NCBI GenBank assembly: GCA_051003795.1
Contig: JBPCKZ010000045.1
Span: 1-37,059 of the forward strand
DNA: 37,059 nt
DNA from: JALYXS01 sp051003795
Lineage (GTDB): Bacteria; Acidobacteriota; Terriglobia; Bryobacterales; Bryobacteraceae
Direction: 5' to 3'
Shown one piece after another: positions 7,363 to 15,676 of the stretch (the stretch's first letter is position 1; each line of letters starts with the position of its first letter). The notes under the pieces were generated by a model that saw only the letters and a list, made by a program, of their open reading frames with translations, had not been told where the DNA came from and made no database searches. The position numbers and the translations under genes were made by a program.

Positions 7363-10300
7363 TTGTCCTGGTCCCGGTCCTCTATCTTGCCCCCACGTAT
7401 TTTTCTGGCTCTTTCTCTTTTTCTTATTAGCCGAGCGAGTTGTTTCGCTGTGGATGTGGGTAGCGGCTCCCCCAATGCCGGGATCCAAAGCCAGTTCGTG
7501 GCCGCGTTCTACCAGAACGGTTTCGCATATCTGGTATCGACGCCGCCGCTCGCCGACGTAAAGAAGTTCGGGCCGAACGGGCTGCTGCAGGAATTTCAGG
7601 ACGCGAAGAAAACCACCGGCGTGAAGCTCGCCTTGATCATGCCGGACATTAACAGCCCCACCGTCGTGTACCAGGTTTTGGGGGACATTTACCCGTATTA
7701 CAGCAGCCTGGGCGAGGCTACCGCCGGGTTTCCCGCTGGCAGCGAGATGCATTGTCCGGTTATCAACGCGATTCAGTGCACGTACCAGAATTTCTCGATG
7801 TCCACCACGCTGTTCGCGTTCCAGACGCCGAACAGCAATGGGCAGAATGTATCCGTGGACGGCGCGTTCTACACGAAGTGGATGGCTTTGGGCGGCGTGG
7901 GCGGCGTCCTCGGAATTCCGCTGGGCGACGATGCCGCGGTTACCTCCTCCTTCAAGACCACCGCCAATGTTCAGACGTTTACCGGGGGCGCGATTTACAG
8001 CATCACTTCCGGCGCCCTGAACGGCCAGACGTTCGCCGTGATCGAGCCGTCTTACGACGTTTATCAAAGTTATTCCGGGCCTACGGGCATCCTTGGGTTT
8101 CCCACTTCGGACAACATTTTGTCTACCGGCGGCCCAACGATGGGCCTGAACCATCAGAGCTTCGAGGGCGGCACACTGCAGTTCATGACCGGGTCCACGC
8201 CCGTGCTGGTAGCTCCCGTTACCGAGGTTCAGTTGAGTCCGCCCGGGCCGCTGCGGCTCAATTTGGGCGACACCGTTCCGGTGTCGGCAAATACCTTCAC
8301 CGGAGCCGGTAATCCCGTTTCCGGGCGCGCGGTCAGCTTTACGACATCGAATGGCCGCGTTGTGAGCATCCAGATGACGGGCGGCGCTCCTACCGGGACT
8401 GTAACGTTGAAGGCCGTGGGCGCTGGGACGGCCACGATCCAGGCGACCAGCGAAGGCCAGGTTAGCTCGCCGCTGCTGGTGACCGTAGCCAGCCAATGCT
8501 GCGCGGTGGGCGACGGCGCTCCTTCGGCGCAGGTCCAACAGGCATTCCAGGATCTTGTGACGCGCGATCGCCTGTCCGTGGTCTTGCCGTCCGCCAGTCC
8601 CGTGCAGCGCGCGGGCAGCGGCTATGTGCAGGAACTCATCTCCTCGCAACCTCCGGGCGCGCGTTATTACGTGACGAAATCGGACCGGAGCGGCCTGGCT
8701 TATCTGGTCACGGGCAATCTGTTGACCGCGTATCTCGCCGCCGGAGGACCGGCGGGCAGCTTGGGTTACCCATCCTCCGACGCTTCGCCCGGGGGAACGC
8801 AGCTTTTCGAGAACGGAGCGGCGTTATCGAGCAACGCCAGTACCGGCTCCAATGCCATCCGCATGGTTTCGGGAGTAGTGCTGGCAAAATGGGCCGCGCT
8901 TGGTTATGAAACCGGAGCCGCCGGTCCGCCCACGGGGGACGCCTCCGCGTTCACGAGCGTTTCGGCTTACACTGGCATCTCCCAAGCGTTCGCCAAAGGC
9001 GCGATCTTTGGGATAACGAGCGGAAATCGCGCGGGTCAAGCTTATCTGGTGAGCGGCCTAATTCTGGCCCGCTATCAGGCCCTGGGCGGGCCCGCCGGCG
9101 ATTTCGGCGTGCCGCTCAGCGACGAATTCGCGGTACCCGGAATGCGCCGTCAAAATTTCGAGAACGGCTATATCGATTACACCCCCGGGGACTCCGCGGC
9201 CCAGGAACATGCCGCTCCCCGCCAGCCGGCCATCGTCGCGAATCCCGGCGCCGTGGTCGCCGGTAGCCGCCTGCGCCTTTCGGTCAGCGGGTTCGATAAC
9301 GGCAGCACAGTGCGTGTTTCCGTCACCGGGCAGCCCGATTTCCTGGTTACCACGCCGAATGGCTCGTACGATTGGGACGTCTATGTCCCCGCTTCGGCCC
9401 GCGGCGGCGTGATTACGATCCACGCCGCCGACGTGAATGGTCCGGCGACGGCGGACGGCAGTTATAACATCACGACGCTCGCCGACATCCGGCCGCAGTT
9501 GAAGAAGGTTCAGGGCGATGGGCAATCGGGCGCGCCGGGCGCCCTTCTTCCGCGGCCGTTAGTAGTGATGCTGGCGGACGGTTCCGGGAATCCGATTGCC
9601 GGCATGGCCGTGAAGTTTCAGGCCTCCGGCGGCGCCCAGATCAGCCCCGTGTCGGCCGCGACCGACGCGAACGGCCAGGCTTCGGCGTTGTACCGGCTAC
9701 CTCTCAGTGCCGGCATCTCCGCGGCTACGGCCGAGGCGGCCGGCCAGATCGCAACCTTCAATTTTCAGTCGGCCGGCTCTTTGCTCCTGAATTTTCCTCA
9801 ATTCACGCAATTGCAGAATGGCGGGTCGCCAAGCCTGCTGGCCGCGGCGGCTGGAATCGTGCGGTTTGACCAGAATAGCGGGGCTTTGCCCTCCCCGCAT
9901 GGTCCGGCCGATCCGGCCGCGTTGACTCAATTCCTAACGACTTTGCCGGACGGATTCGTTTCCAATCCAGACTCAGGCGCGCGGGTGGTCAACCTCTGGC
10001 GGGTGGCCGGTTTCGTGGGGGGCGGCCTTGACGTTTCAGTCGAGAGTCCGGATCTGCCGCGAGTTCGAGACCTGGTGGCGGCCGGATCGCCCGTGCTGCT
10101 TACGCTTGCGCTGAGCGCGAACGGGAATGCGGCGGGCGGGGCTGCCGTGGTGGCGACGGGGATTGGGGCTGACGGCAGCATTCGGATTCAGGACCCGAAT
10201 CCTACTTTCGCGCGCGCGAATTTGAACGATTACCTAACCGGATTTGCATCGGGGGGCCAGACATGGACGGCAACGGTGCTCTCATCGGCCAGACTTGTCC

Positions 10301-11250
10301 CGCGCGTACCGGCAAGTACGGGCTTTCTGGTGACCGCGATATCCCAAACCGCCGATGCCGTGAAGGCGCTGGATATTTCCTCCGTTGCCGGTCCCTGCGG
10401 GCGCGCGTTCGACGTGGAGGATGCAGTCAATACGGTCTCGCGCTTCCTTTATTGCGATGGCTCGCAAGCAGCCTATCAAGTGACTGCTCAAGTGACCGCC
10501 GGATCGACTCGCGCAAGCATCACGGATTTAAGCACTGGCGGACAGGCCCAACCGATTGCGGGAAGCGCTTCGGGCGTATATAAGGTGTCGAGGACCGGCG
10601 GCGTGCTGGTTCTGGGCTCCCAAAGTGTCAGCTTCGACGCTTCCGCGGTCGTAAATGCCGCCACGTTCGTGGACGGACTCGCGCCTGGTGGCCTGTTTTC
10701 CCTCTTCGGGACGGGACTTTCGGCGGCGACAGTCGCGTTTGGCGGCGAGCCGGCGACCGTAATCTCCTCTTCGGCGTTTCAGATCAACGCGCAAGTGCCG
10801 CCGGATCTTGCCCCCGGAACGTATTTCCTCCAGGTGCAATCGGGCTTGGGGACGTCCCAGCAGCAAGTGCCGGTGGTTGCCATCGCTCCGGGCATCTTCA
10901 CGCTTGGCAAGTCCGACAGCGGCCAGGCAATCGGGGCGGTGGTTAATCCGGACGGCACGGTTAACGGGCCATCCTCCGCCGTGCGCCGCGGCGGCGTTTT
11001 GACGATTTACGGTACGGGGTTGGGAGCTGTTCAAGTGCAAGGCGGTTTTTCCGTGACGGCTGCCCAGGTTACGGGCGTGTTGAACGGCTCGGAGCTTCCG
11101 TCGTCCTTCGCGGGGCTGGCGCCAGGATTTATCGGCTTATATCAAGTGAACTTTCCGGTTCCGGTTGCAATTCCACCCGGCGTGGGCCAATCCTTTAATT
11201 TGCGAGAACAAAACGTGGACAGTAACACCGTTTACATAGCGATTCAATGA
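7363..11250 (+). CDS. giant exported LGFP / Ig-like / C39-like mosaic protein
   Basis: Secreted protein of 1295 residues starting at a TTG, with a signal peptide (about 1-30, 'IFLALSLFLISRASCFA'). First block (about 90-280): LGFP-type repeats such as 'KWMALGGVGGVLGIPLGDD' and 'GPTGILGFPTSDN'. About 285-375: bacterial Ig (Big2-like) domain. About 440-610: a second LGFP block including 'RYQALGGPAGDFGVPLSDE'. About 720-800: a Big1-like domain ('ATDANGQASALYRLPLSAG'). About 806-962: a region resembling C39-type cysteine peptidases ('GSPVLLTLALSANG', 'VVATGIGADGSIRIQDPNP') but with the catalytic Cys and His positions apparently replaced. About 1095-1295: TIGR03437-type C-terminal domain ('NAATFVDGLAPGGLFSLFG'). 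LGFP repeats are best known from mycolic-acid bacteria, where they anchor to the cell wall; a cell-surface role here is inference. Confidence 0.85.
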   Translation: MSWSRSSILPPRIFLALSLFLISRASCFAVDVGSGSPNAGIQSQFVAAFYQNGFAYLVSTPPLADVKKFGPNGLLQEFQDAKKTTGVKLALIMPDINSPTVVYQVLGDIYPYYSSLGEATAGFPAGSEMHCPVINAIQCTYQNFSMSTTLFAFQTPNSNGQNVSVDGAFYTKWMALGGVGGVLGIPLGDDAAVTSSFKTTANVQTFTGGAIYSITSGALNGQTFAVIEPSYDVYQSYSGPTGILGFPTSDNILSTGGPTMGLNHQSFEGGTLQFMTGSTPVLVAPVTEVQLSPPGPLRLNLGDTVPVSANTFTGAGNPVSGRAVSFTTSNGRVVSIQMTGGAPTGTVTLKAVGAGTATIQATSEGQVSSPLLVTVASQCCAVGDGAPSAQVQQAFQDLVTRDRLSVVLPSASPVQRAGSGYVQELISSQPPGARYYVTKSDRSGLAYLVTGNLLTAYLAAGGPAGSLGYPSSDASPGGTQLFENGAALSSNASTGSNAIRMVSGVVLAKWAALGYETGAAGPPTGDASAFTSVSAYTGISQAFAKGAIFGITSGNRAGQAYLVSGLILARYQALGGPAGDFGVPLSDEFAVPGMRRQNFENGYIDYTPGDSAAQEHAAPRQPAIVANPGAVVAGSRLRLSVSGFDNGSTVRVSVTGQPDFLVTTPNGSYDWDVYVPASARGGVITIHAADVNGPATADGSYNITTLADIRPQLKKVQGDGQSGAPGALLPRPLVVMLADGSGNPIAGMAVKFQASGGAQISPVSAATDANGQASALYRLPLSAGISAATAEAAGQIATFNFQSAGSLLLNFPQFTQLQNGGSPSLLAAAAGIVRFDQNSGALPSPHGPADPAALTQFLTTLPDGFVSNPDSGARVVNLWRVAGFVGGGLDVSVESPDLPRVRDLVAAGSPVLLTLALSANGNAAGGAAVVATGIGADGSIRIQDPNPTFARANLNDYLTGFASGGQTWTATVLSSARLVPRVPASTGFLVTAISQTADAVKALDISSVAGPCGRAFDVEDAVNTVSRFLYCDGSQAAYQVTAQVTAGSTRASITDLSTGGQAQPIAGSASGVYKVSRTGGVLVLGSQSVSFDASAVVNAATFVDGLAPGGLFSLFGTGLSAATVAFGGEPATVISSSAFQINAQVPPDLAPGTYFLQVQSGLGTSQQQVPVVAIAPGIFTLGKSDSGQAIGAVVNPDGTVNGPSSAVRRGGVLTIYGTGLGAVQVQGGFSVTAAQVTGVLNGSELPSSFAGLAPGFIGLYQVNFPVPVAIPPGVGQSFNLREQNVDSNTVYIAIQ

Positions 11251-11277
11251 TTTTTCAGGCATTTCAACTAAAACGTA

Positions 11278-11307
11278 TTGACTACGACCTGTTTGAGCGG
11301 GTATAGT
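11278..11307 (+). promoter_or_regulatory. sigma-70-like promoter candidate 1
   Basis: TTGACT (11278-11283) and TATAGT (11302-11307) are separated by 18 bp. Each box is one mismatch from consensus. It lies 28 bp after the stop of the preceding gene and faces the secreted protein gene at 11685. Confidence 0.5.
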
Positions 11308-11381
11308 GCTAGGTTTGCAGGCAAGGACGTCCATTTCAGGGTTCGATTTTAACGATTTGGTGTTGATGCTAAAGAATTTCC

Positions 11382-11411
11382 TTGACAGTGTTGTTCGGGG
11401 TAAGGTATCAA
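11382..11411 (+). promoter_or_regulatory. sigma-70-like promoter candidate 2
   Basis: A perfect -35 TTGACA (11382-11387) is followed after 18 bp by the weaker -10 TATCAA (11406-11411). It points to the gene at 11685. It may act together with, or instead of, the candidate at 11278. Confidence 0.35.
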
Positions 11412-11684
11412 TATCATTACCACGTAGTTGGTGATGCAATTTTGCGTTTCAGTCCCGCGAGCACGACAAGCAGTCGAGAGCAATGCACCATCGGTGATCG
11501 CGCAGGTTCGATTTGTACGACCCGGAGCATCCACTTGAGGATTTCCGGCATTCAGGATCTCCGCCCGACACGGAGAAGTTCCCCGAAGGCAGTACGAAGA
11601 TATTTGGTTGTAGTTTGAGGCTCGGATTGTATCGAGAACTTCGACCGATTCAAATTTTTTTTCAGAACTAACAAGGAGAAAGAA

Positions 11685-13328
11685 ATGGCAGATTTTCGTA
11701 GAAGTATTTTCGTGCTTTCCGCGCTAGCCGTGGCATTCGGCGCGGCGACCACCGCAAGCGCGCAGAATTTCAACTGCGTCGCTAGCGTCGCCAACCCCCC
11801 GCTTTTGCGGGCGGAAGGTTTGACGGAATTGACTGGTGACGTGGTGCTTGGCTGCTCCGGCGGCCCGACGACGCCGATCCAGGTGAACGTGCAGGTGTTT
11901 TTGAACACAAACGTGACCAGCCGTCTTTTGGCGAACGGTTTAACGGAAGCTCTGCTGCTCGTGAACGACCCGACGGGCGTTCCGAACGCGCAGGTGCTCG
12001 GACAGAACATTTATCAGGGCACGCTCGTCGCCTCGAACTCAGTCGCGTTCTTGGGCGTGGTGCTCCCGGCGCAGCCGGCTGGCGGCGGCAGCTTGACTCT
12101 TCGGATTACCAACCTTCGCGCCAACGCGAACGCTTTGGGTGTTTCCGGTCCCAGCGCTCCCCCGAATCCGGTGATCGAAACCATCTCGATCACTTCCGGC
12201 GTCACGGTTGCGAACCCGAACCAGACGGTCGGTTTTGTGACGCGTGGATTGCTCGCTCCCTCTTTTTCGGGCGCGGTGGGCTTCCAGCAGTGCCAGAGCA
12301 CTGGCGCGGTCAGTTCCGGTATCGCCGCTCCCAAGACTGCCAATACCATCACGATTACCGAAGGTTTTGCGACCGCATTCAAAGTACAGGGCGGCGGCGG
12401 CCCGACGGCCGTTCCTGGAACCGTGAATAACACGGAATCTGGCTTGATTCCGGCGGGTACCTCTAGTGCTATTGGCGGAGCGGGCCAAGCCGATACGAAC
12501 ACGCGGATCCAATTAACGTTTACGGGCGTCGGCAACGGCGCAACCGTTTTGGTTCCGACACAGGTCACCGAAGTTGTGAACGGCGCGACGGTTGGAGTTC
12601 TGAACCTGGTAAGCGGCGCGAGTTCCACGACGGGCACTCTGTCCTACCTGACGACGACCAGCGGCGTGGCCACGGCCGTCTACGATGTCGCTCAATCTCA
12701 GCCATCCGCGATCGACGCTTTCGCGATCCCGGTTTCGCTTAGCTTTGTCGCGAACCCGACGGGTAACTCCCCGGTGTTGGGTCCCTCGAGTGTTGGCGTC
12801 AGCTTCGCCCCGGTTAGCACAGCCACCACCGCGACGACCGGCCCGATCCCGCGGTTCGCCAATACAAGCACGACGACCGGCGCTTTCTCGATCACCGCTT
12901 GCGCCACCAATCTGCTCTTCCCGTTCATGACCAACATTGCGGGATTTGACACTGGTCTCGCGATCTCGAATACCTCGACCGATCCGTTCGGCACCGCCGC
13001 TCAGACGGGCACATGCCAGATGAACTTCTACGGTTCCGGCGCTCCTGGCACGAAGGTGCCGGCAACGGCAGCCGTGGCATCCGGCGCGTCCTTCACGACG
13101 CTGCTCTCGACGATGGCCCCTGGCTTCCAGGGCTACATGATCGCGACTTGCCAATTCCAGTACGGTCACGGATTCGCGTTCATCACGGACGGCTTCGGCG
13201 GTCCTGGACGCGGTCTGTCTCAGGGCTACCTGGCGCTGGTCATTCCCGATACCACGATCACTGGCGGCCGCACCGCTACTCCTCTTGGTCTCGGCGGCGC
13301 TCAGGCCGGCGAGGAATTGGCTCAGTAG
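11685..13328 (+). CDS. secreted Acidobacteria-type protein of unknown function
   Basis: Exported protein of 547 residues with a clear signal peptide (MADFRRSIFVLSALAVAFGAATTASAQ). The body is rich in Thr, Ser, Val, Ala and Gly and looks all-beta. The C-terminal segment from about 405 ('ACATNLLFPFMTNIAGFDTG', 'NTSTDPFGTAAQTGTCQMNFYG', 'APGFQGYMIATCQFQYGHGF') is a recurring motif set in exported acidobacterial proteins; I recognise it but cannot name a function. Paired cysteines in this segment suggest disulfides. An optimal ribosome binding site, two promoter candidates and a very strong terminator directly behind the gene suggest a monocistronic, well-expressed product such as an abundant envelope or secreted structural protein. 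Expression level is inference. Confidence 0.85.
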   Translation: MADFRRSIFVLSALAVAFGAATTASAQNFNCVASVANPPLLRAEGLTELTGDVVLGCSGGPTTPIQVNVQVFLNTNVTSRLLANGLTEALLLVNDPTGVPNAQVLGQNIYQGTLVASNSVAFLGVVLPAQPAGGGSLTLRITNLRANANALGVSGPSAPPNPVIETISITSGVTVANPNQTVGFVTRGLLAPSFSGAVGFQQCQSTGAVSSGIAAPKTANTITITEGFATAFKVQGGGGPTAVPGTVNNTESGLIPAGTSSAIGGAGQADTNTRIQLTFTGVGNGATVLVPTQVTEVVNGATVGVLNLVSGASSTTGTLSYLTTTSGVATAVYDVAQSQPSAIDAFAIPVSLSFVANPTGNSPVLGPSSVGVSFAPVSTATTATTGPIPRFANTSTTTGAFSITACATNLLFPFMTNIAGFDTGLAISNTSTDPFGTAAQTGTCQMNFYGSGAPGTKVPATAAVASGASFTTLLSTMAPGFQGYMIATCQFQYGHGFAFITDGFGGPGRGLSQGYLALVIPDTTITGGRTATPLGLGGAQAGEELAQ

Positions 13329-13353
13329 TCCAGCTGTATAGTAGTTAACAACT

Positions 13354-13382
13354 TGGGGGGCTTCGGCCCCCCATTTTTATTT
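13354..13382 (+). terminator. strong intrinsic terminator
   Basis: An 8 bp stem TGGGGGGC (13354-13361) / GCCCCCCA (13366-13373) is closed by the extra-stable TTCG tetraloop and followed by a T-rich tract (TTTTTATTT). It ends the transcript of the secreted protein gene 25 bp after its stop codon. Confidence 0.9.
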
Positions 13383-13470
13383 AGCGTCCGCTTAGACTTC
13401 CCACGTAAAATCTTCAATCATTTCCCGTCCGTCGCGGGCCTACGGTGCTCTTTCGCGTTTATAGTGTAAT

Positions 13471-13477
13471 GAGGAGG
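13471..13477 (+). promoter_or_regulatory. ribosome binding site that fixes the start at 13484
   Basis: GAGGAGG at 13471-13477 sits 6 bp before the ATG at 13484. A GTG at 13445 in the same frame would place this site inside the gene, so the downstream ATG is preferred. Confidence 0.75.
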
Positions 13478-13483
13478 ATTTTA

Positions 13484-15637
13484 ATGGTTTCTCGCAATAT
13501 CCTGTCTAGACCTTCGTGGCTGGCGTTCAGTGCGCTAACACTGTTTGGCGCAGCCGTCTGCTCCGCTCAGGGCACCCCCGCCACCATTTCGATCGTGGCC
13601 GGCGACGGGCAGTTGATCCGGCAGGCGAACATCTCGCCGCAACAGCTCACGGTTCTCGTTAAAGACGCAAACGGAGTGCCGGTTCCGGGCACCACTGTGA
13701 ACTGGTCCGTGGTATCGGGCTCGGGCGCGGTAACACCGACGAGTGTCACCGACGCGAACGGCCTGGCAATGATCCCCTTCATCGCGCCTCTGGTGGGTGG
13801 ACCGGCACAGTCCTTTTCCCAAACCACGGTAACGGCGAGCCTTCCCACCAACAGTGCCGCCGTTAACTTCGTGGAAACCAGCTATTATTTCGATCTCACC
13901 AACAGCGTGATTTACGTGAACGTCGCGCGGATAGCGCCTACGCTCGCAAGTCCCTTACCGCCCGGTACGGCTGGAGTGCCCGGAACAACGCCGATTCAGG
14001 TGCAAGTGACAGCCTCGATCGGCTCGCAGGCCGGCACTCCGGTTCCGCATGTCTCCTTGCAGGTTCAAGCCGATAACGCCTCTGGCCCGTCAATTACCTG
14101 CCAAGGCGGGACCGCATTTACGGATGCGACCGGCACCGCGAATTGCACGCCGATTTTTGGCGGTTTGGGGAATAGTACCTTCACTTCGGTGATCGGGGGC
14201 GGGTTCGACCCGGCAACGAGACAGCCGTTCCTTGCCGATCAGTTCGTGTATCTGGCTCAGCCCTTTTCAGTGGTCTCGGGCGGGCCATCCATGTTCAGCA
14301 TCACCAGCGGCAACAATATCAGTGGCGGACCGGGGTTTGCGTCAACCGTACCGCTGGTGGCAGTGGTCGGGGATGCGGCGGGAAATCCGATTGCGGGGGT
14401 CCCGGTGGTTTTCGAGCTTGAAACGCCAGGAACGGGGACCCTCACCAATATCAACGCCACATCGGATGCGAACGGGAAGGTATCGGCCAACCTTACGCTC
14501 GGGAGCACCGCCGGAACGTATAAGGTCCGCGTGCGCAACGCTTCGACCACCGGGCCTGCTTACTCGGCTGAATACACGTTTAGCGTCGTGATCCCCGTCG
14601 GCGGTTTGCAGAAGGTTTCGGGCGATACGCAGGACGCCCTCATCAGCTCGGTTTTCAGCCTTCCGCTGCTGGTGCAGGTAAATGACACCACGGGCAAGGG
14701 CATCGCGGGCGCACCCGTTACGTTCGCGATTATGCAGGGCACCGGTACTCTGGGAACGCCCAGCGCGACCACGGACGGAACCGGCCGCGCCTCAACCAGC
14801 GTTGGCGCGGGCGCAACTCCCGGACCGCTGACCGTCGTGGCGACTTCCGGAATCTTCACGCAGACCTTCTCGCTTAACGTGAGGTTGCCGGGGCCGATGA
14901 TCACGAGCAACAGCTTCACGAATGGCGCCAGCGGCGTCGCGGGCGGCCTCGCCCCAGGGGCTATTGCCACTATCACGGGACCCGGCATCGCTCCCAATAT
15001 TGTGGGTTCGGTTGTGGCTCCCGGCCTTCTGGGAAATCTGGTGCAGGTTCAACTGGCGGGCGTTACCGTTCAATTCAACGGAATCTACGCGCCCATTTAC
15101 AATGTAACGAACTCGGGTGGACGGCAATCCGTGACGGTGCAGGTGCCGTTCGAGGTAGCGCCCGGGGCGGCGAACGTCCTACTGACAGTGAACGGCGTCG
15201 CCACCACGCTTGGCGTGACAATCCAGACCTACAGCCCTGGAATTTTCGAATGGGTGATGGCGGATAACGTGAAGCGGGCCGTGGTTGTGCGTCCGGACGG
15301 AAGCATCGTGAACACGAACAATCCGGCGCGCCGCAACGAGGTTCTGCGGGCGTTCGCCACCGGTTTGGGCGTCGTGGCGCCGCAGGTAAGCACCAATCAG
15401 TTCGATCCCATCGACATGGACCCGATGGTGGTGGCGACCGTGGTTGTCGGCGTGGCAAACAGCGGGGTGCAGGTCAACTCGGCCACATACGCGCGAAATC
15501 TGATTGGCGTGTATGAGGTGCGGTTTGTCATCCCGGACGCAACGCCGTCGGGCGTGAACACTCCCTTCGCGATCGCCGTGCAGGACGCGAACGGGAACCT
15601 GATCTTCGGGCAGCCATCCGCGATCCCGGTGCAATAA
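13484..15637 (+). CDS. exported bacterial-Ig (Big1-like) protein with Solibacter-type C-terminal domain
   Basis: Secreted protein of 717 residues from the ATG at 13484, with a signal peptide (MVSRNILSRPSWLAFSALTLFGAAVCSAQG). At least three invasin-type Ig domains follow, each recognised by the pattern 'V.D..G.P..G..V.F....G.G......TDA.G.A': near 30-125 ('GVPVPGTTVNWSVVSGSG'), near 275-365 ('GNPIAGVPVVFELETPG') and near 370-465 ('GKGIAGAPVTFAIMQGTG'). From about 469 ('NSFTNGASGVAGGLAPG') to the end is the TIGR03437-type domain, with 'VQVPFEVAPG' and 'RAFATGLGVV'. Such stacked Ig domains are typical of surface stalks and adhesins. It lies downstream of a strong terminator, so it needs its own promoter; TATAGT at 13461-13466 is a possible -10, but no clear -35 is visible. 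Confidence 0.87.
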   Translation: MVSRNILSRPSWLAFSALTLFGAAVCSAQGTPATISIVAGDGQLIRQANISPQQLTVLVKDANGVPVPGTTVNWSVVSGSGAVTPTSVTDANGLAMIPFIAPLVGGPAQSFSQTTVTASLPTNSAAVNFVETSYYFDLTNSVIYVNVARIAPTLASPLPPGTAGVPGTTPIQVQVTASIGSQAGTPVPHVSLQVQADNASGPSITCQGGTAFTDATGTANCTPIFGGLGNSTFTSVIGGGFDPATRQPFLADQFVYLAQPFSVVSGGPSMFSITSGNNISGGPGFASTVPLVAVVGDAAGNPIAGVPVVFELETPGTGTLTNINATSDANGKVSANLTLGSTAGTYKVRVRNASTTGPAYSAEYTFSVVIPVGGLQKVSGDTQDALISSVFSLPLLVQVNDTTGKGIAGAPVTFAIMQGTGTLGTPSATTDGTGRASTSVGAGATPGPLTVVATSGIFTQTFSLNVRLPGPMITSNSFTNGASGVAGGLAPGAIATITGPGIAPNIVGSVVAPGLLGNLVQVQLAGVTVQFNGIYAPIYNVTNSGGRQSVTVQVPFEVAPGAANVLLTVNGVATTLGVTIQTYSPGIFEWVMADNVKRAVVVRPDGSIVNTNNPARRNEVLRAFATGLGVVAPQVSTNQFDPIDMDPMVVATVVVGVANSGVQVNSATYARNLIGVYEVRFVIPDATPSGVNTPFAIAVQDANGNLIFGQPSAIPVQ

Positions 15638-15646
15638 ACGTGCGGA

Positions 15647-15671
15647 GGGGGCCTGCCGTCAAGCGGCCCCC
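15647..15671 (+). terminator. hairpin between convergent genes, likely terminator
   Basis: GGGGGCC (15647-15653) pairs with GGCCCCC (15665-15671) across an 11-base loop. Only a short run of T follows, so termination may be weaker than at 13354. It sits between the stop of the Ig protein (15637) and the stop of the convergent gene (15677). Confidence 0.6.
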
Positions 15672-15676
15672 CTTCG

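Larger units (their letters stand above)
11251..11684 (+). other. long intergenic leader upstream of the 547-residue secreted protein
   Basis: A 434 bp gap that is visibly more AT-rich than its surroundings and has no credible gene on either strand. It holds two sigma-70-like promoter candidates (11278-11307 and 11382-11411) and, at its 3' end, a strong ribosome binding site AAGGAG (11673-11678) six bases before the ATG. A transcript from either promoter would have a 5' untranslated region of roughly 265-370 nt. I recognised no known riboswitch in it. Confidence 0.5.

Noticed and set aside
7357..8649. A 430-codon minus-strand frame opposite the LGFP protein
   Set aside because: No protein-like motif; the opposite strand carries recognisable LGFP repeats and an export signal.
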